Positions 61,350 to 64,000 of a stretch of 64,000 bases of DNA are shown here, piece by piece. This DNA is from an uncultured Clostridium sp. GTDB taxonomy: Bacteria; Bacillota; Clostridia; Clostridiales; Clostridiaceae. Location of the stretch: contig NZ_CAAGHK010000045.1 of the NCBI RefSeq assembly GCF_900769625.1, positions 1 to 64,000 of the forward strand, written 5' to 3'. The notes below the pieces were generated by a model. That model worked only from the letters and a program-made list of their open reading frames with translations. It had not been told where the DNA came from and made no database searches. Every line of letters starts with the position of its first letter. The stretch's first letter is position 1. Position numbers and translations under genes: made by a program.

Positions 61350-62303
61350 TTACTTTTCAGTTGTAATTGAAATATTCTTCCCATCAGATATTAATGTTAT
61401 CTGACCCTGAGTATCTGTTCTGTATGACTTTATATTAAATTTTGATATCTTATTCAATGTTTCTCTATGTGGATGTCCATACTTATTGTCAACGCCACAG
61501 CTTATAATTCCATAGTCAGGTGAAACTGATTGTAAAAATTCTTCAGTAGAAGACGTGCTTGATCCATGATGACCAAATTTTAATACATCTGCTTTTAAAT
61601 CACTTGGATATTTAGCCACTACATCAGCTTCGGCATGTGCTTCAGCATCTCCTGTAAACATAAGTTCTGTTTCACCAAATGTAAGCTTCATTATCGGCGA
61701 ATAATCATTAAATTCCTCGTATGATTCATATATAGGTGAATAAACATCAATCTTGGCACCATTTCCAAGGTCAAACTGCATTCCTTCTTTTATTGTCTGA
61801 ACCTTGATTCCTTCATTGGCTACTGCTTTAATCATATTTTCAAAAGTCTTTGTAGTATGCGTTACTGATGGCATATAAAAACTTTTAACATCATATTGTT
61901 TAAATACATCTGCCATCCCACCAATGTGATCCTCATGAGGATGTGTTGCAATAATCATTTCAAAGTCATCGATATTCTTAGCCTTAAGCTGCGCAAGCAG
62001 TCTGTCCGAATCACTTCTAGGACCTGCATCTATTAATATGTCATAATCATTTACTCTGATATAAGCAGAATCGCCCTGTCCCACATCTAAATATGAAACT
62101 TCTAAATTACCTTCTACTGCACTTGCTGAGCTGCTATAAGTATTAATAAATGTATTAAAATAATCTTTTTCAAATACAACTGTGCATAATGCTATTACGC
62201 CAAAGATAATTACAGTTATAAGCTGGGCCTTCTTATTTCCCTGATGCTTTTTCATATTTTTAACAAAAGCATCCTTAATTTTTTCATTTCTGTTACTACT
62301 CAT
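61350..62303 (-). CDS. Membrane-anchored MBL-fold hydrolase (ComEC C-terminal-like)
   Basis: The 317-aa protein has a short cytoplasmic start, one membrane helix (AQLITVIIFGVIALCTVVF near 26-44) and an extracytoplasmic metallo-beta-lactamase domain. It has LDVGQGDSAYIRV near 73, the metal motif ATHPHEDHIGGM near 117 and FTGDAEAHAE near 216, with HHGSSTSST near 243 and GHPHRETL near 282. This matches the MBL domain of the DNA-uptake protein ComEC but without the channel part; such proteins are probably secreted nucleases. AAAGAGGAGAAAAT precedes the ATG. Confidence 0.92.
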   Translation of the reverse strand: MSSNRNEKIKDAFVKNMKKHQGNKKAQLITVIIFGVIALCTVVFEKDYFNTFINTYSSSASAVEGNLEVSYLDVGQGDSAYIRVNDYDILIDAGPRSDSDRLLAQLKAKNIDDFEMIIATHPHEDHIGGMADVFKQYDVKSFYMPSVTHTTKTFENMIKAVANEGIKVQTIKEGMQFDLGNGAKIDVYSPIYESYEEFNDYSPIMKLTFGETELMFTGDAEAHAEADVVAKYPSDLKADVLKFGHHGSSTSSTEEFLQSVSPDYGIISCGVDNKYGHPHRETLNKISKFNIKSYRTDTQGQITLISDGKNISITTEK

Positions 62304-62406
62304 ATTTTCTCCTCTTTAGTAAGCTGTCAATAATTAATATATTTTTCAAACGATATTAATTATATCATGGTAACGGAAAAGAAAAAATATAAATTATATT
62401 TCAGCT

Positions 62407-64000
62407 TTATTCATTAGTATATACAAGTTCTCCTTCAAAATAAGTGCTGCATACATTGACATTAGCAATTTGCTCTGGGCTACAACTAAATATATTCTTA
62501 TCCAATACTATAAAGTCAGCATTCTTACCATATTCAAGACTACCAGTTTCCTTTTCCTTTCCCAATACACAAGCAGCATCAATAGTGAAGCTTCTTACAG
62601 CCTCTAATATACTTACCCTTTCATCAGGATTCAATCTGTATTCAGGTATTAACATTATATTTTCAATATAATGTTCAGACTTTCTTAAATCATATAAATT
62701 TCTTGTTGCAGCACACCATATTCCCTTTAAAGGATTAGGCATATCCTCAACGTAAAATTCTGATGATGATGAAGTAACAATATTATTGCTAACTAGTGTC
62801 TTATAGGGATATAACCTCTGTATTCTGTCTTCACCTATTGATTTATACTGACTCTCTGCCATATTCCTGTCCTGATAGTACCAAAATGGATGTATTATAG
62901 CACTTATGCCAAGAAGCTTCATTCTTCTTATATAGTACTTTGTTATAAGATCTAAATTAACTATTGAATTCCTCCATTTATTGTAATTATTATTCCTCTC
63001 TGAATACTCAAATCCATCCATAGCTGCTTTACATGCATTATCTCCGCTACATTCAACTGTAGTATCAAAATCAAGCCTATTTGCCATTTTAATGGCTTCT
63101 TTGAATTCAAGCATCTCCCACTTAAATCTTCCCACAAAATCTGTATTAATATTAGATCCATTCCTATACGGCTTAAATAAAAAAGCACTCTGCATTTCTA
63201 TTAACCCATCACCTTCAAAACAAGCTCTTGTAATGTCAAAATATCTGCTTTTATAAATTATTTTTTGATGTTTTAATTTATGAAGCTGCTCATAAATTGT
63301 CTTATGCTTTATCTCATATGGCAATATCTTAACACCATAATTTATCCTCAGCTTTAAAATATTTTTCATTTCTGCTAATCTGTAAACATCAAAAGGTATC
63401 TGAACACAATGATTTTCTACAATACCAACAGATGTTATTCCGTATGAATGAAGCCTATCTTGAAATTTTATAAATCCAGCTAGATATTCTTTATTACTAT
63501 AATTGCTTAGTTCTCCTGCATCTACTAAATTTACAGCATTATCCTTAAGTAGACCAGAAAGTTCACCTTTTTCATCCAATTCAATTATTCCTCCAATTGG
63601 ACTATCAGTATACTTAGTAATTCTATATCTTTCAAAAGCCTTATCGTTGAGCCATAATATATGTCCAGTTCTATCACGTAAGATAATTGCTTTATCGTAA
63701 CATAAGTCATTTAATCTCTCTCTATAATTAATTCTTGCACCTATAATTCTACTGTTATCCCATCCACATCCATAAATTATATCTTTATCACTATGAGTAT
63801 CAATATATTCTCTTATGGTTGCCATATATTCATCTATATTCGTACATCTAAATAGATTCAGATCATCTTTTTTCATAAATAACTGCTCAGGAATCCTTAT
63901 ATACGTATCTATAAAACCAGGTACTATTGTTTTATGATTTAAATCTATTATTTTAGTATTTTTATCACTTAAACTCATAGCTTCACTATTACTTCCTAAA
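62407..64000 (-). CDS. YtcJ-like amidohydrolase with lost metal ligands, 5' end outside window
   Basis: The frame is open to the window edge: before the ATG at 63978 it continues LGSNSEA, which fits the family N-terminus, so the true start is beyond 64000. The visible 531 residues follow YtcJ-like amidohydrolases (NIDLN...VPGFIDT, GWDNSRI, RDRTGHILWLNDKAF, GSLEYGKNADFIVLDKNIF). Numbering from Met 63978, the expected HxH is Tyr26-Ile-Arg28, the carboxylated-Lys region reads TRACFEGDG, the next His is Glu309 in TVECSGD, the following His is Asn341, and the catalytic Asp region reads TSSSSEF. All metal ligands seem lost, so it may be catalytically dead or have a new role. Confidence 0.85.
   Translation of the reverse strand, partial: LGSNSEAMSLSDKNTKIIDLNHKTIVPGFIDTYIRIPEQLFMKKDDLNLFRCTNIDEYMATIREYIDTHSDKDIIYGCGWDNSRIIGARINYRERLNDLCYDKAIILRDRTGHILWLNDKAFERYRITKYTDSPIGGIIELDEKGELSGLLKDNAVNLVDAGELSNYSNKEYLAGFIKFQDRLHSYGITSVGIVENHCVQIPFDVYRLAEMKNILKLRINYGVKILPYEIKHKTIYEQLHKLKHQKIIYKSRYFDITRACFEGDGLIEMQSAFLFKPYRNGSNINTDFVGRFKWEMLEFKEAIKMANRLDFDTTVECSGDNACKAAMDGFEYSERNNNYNKWRNSIVNLDLITKYYIRRMKLLGISAIIHPFWYYQDRNMAESQYKSIGEDRIQRLYPYKTLVSNNIVTSSSSEFYVEDMPNPLKGIWCAATRNLYDLRKSEHYIENIMLIPEYRLNPDERVSILEAVRSFTIDAACVLGKEKETGSLEYGKNADFIVLDKNIFSCSPEQIANVNVCSTYFEGELVYTNE

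Noticed and set aside
1..64000. CRISPR arrays, prophage, insertion sequences, tRNA or rRNA genes
   Set aside because: I saw no regularly spaced repeats, phage or transposase genes, or tRNA/rRNA-like sequence on either strand.

Overview
The window looks like chromosome from a low-GC Firmicute of the genus Clostridium sensu stricto. The grounds are very AT-rich spacers, strong GGAGG ribosome-binding sites, the clostridial SCIFF peptide with its radical-SAM maturase, three T-box leaders, an Hcp fused to a DUF1858 domain, and many anaerobe-type genes. I see no prophage, insertion sequence, CRISPR array, rRNA or tRNA. Most genes are on the minus strand.

Layout. 1-3.6 kb: a GH13 glycosidase cut by the window edge, then two secreted proteins (DUF1002; a Cys/Lys/Asp-rich protein). 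3.7-8.9 kb: split chromate transporter, two ArsC/Spx-like proteins, an alpha/beta hydrolase, a broken HD-GYP gene and a DUF368 lipid-carrier transporter. 9.0-9.8 kb: no ORF, but terminators and long-range complementarity that suggest a structured RNA. 9.8-16.9 kb: nucleoside uptake and salvage (nupN-O-P-Q, broken cdd, deoD) next to a LacI-type regulator. 17.3-24.3 kb: a T-box-controlled Lrp/aminotransferase pair, a zinc-ribbon protein behind a tiny leader ORF, clpS-clpA, and an NSS amino-acid transporter with a MetS-like subunit. 24.5-29.0 kb: PLP decarboxylase, M16 peptidase, and SCIFF maturase with its precursor. 29.1-40.8 kb: htpG, YhgE/Pip protein, polysaccharide deacetylase, T-box-trpS, universal stress protein and several gene remnants. 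40.8-46.1 kb: CoA-disulfide-reductase-like enzyme, nadA-nadB-nadC, and remnants of a GntR/ABC operon. 46.2-53.2 kb: hcp, an unrecognised 211-aa gene, pdp-deoC with a divergent DeoR regulator, and a Crp/Fnr regulator. 53.3-64 kb: T-box-brnQ, ohrR-like regulator, trxA, an unrecognised coiled protein, a GltD-like oxidoreductase, a one-domain EamA protein, ArsR-SDR with a broken EFR1 gene, a secreted/anchored MBL hydrolase, and an amidohydrolase cut by the window edge that has lost its metal ligands.

How the genes work together. Two separate loci handle nucleosides: import plus purine phosphorolysis at 10-16 kb, and pyrimidine phosphorolysis plus deoxyribose-phosphate cleavage at 49-52 kb. T-boxes tie trpS, brnQ and an aminotransferase operon to amino-acid supply. 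hcp and the 211-aa gene share a TGTAAC-N4-GTTACA palindrome placed identically relative to their -10 boxes, which points to one Crp/Fnr-type activator; the regulator encoded at 52.5 kb is a natural candidate.

Gene decay is frequent: HD-GYP, cdd, two chemotaxis-receptor tails, an FtsX-type permease tail, GNAT, DUF3990, GntR/ABC and EFR1 remnants all survive as fragments.
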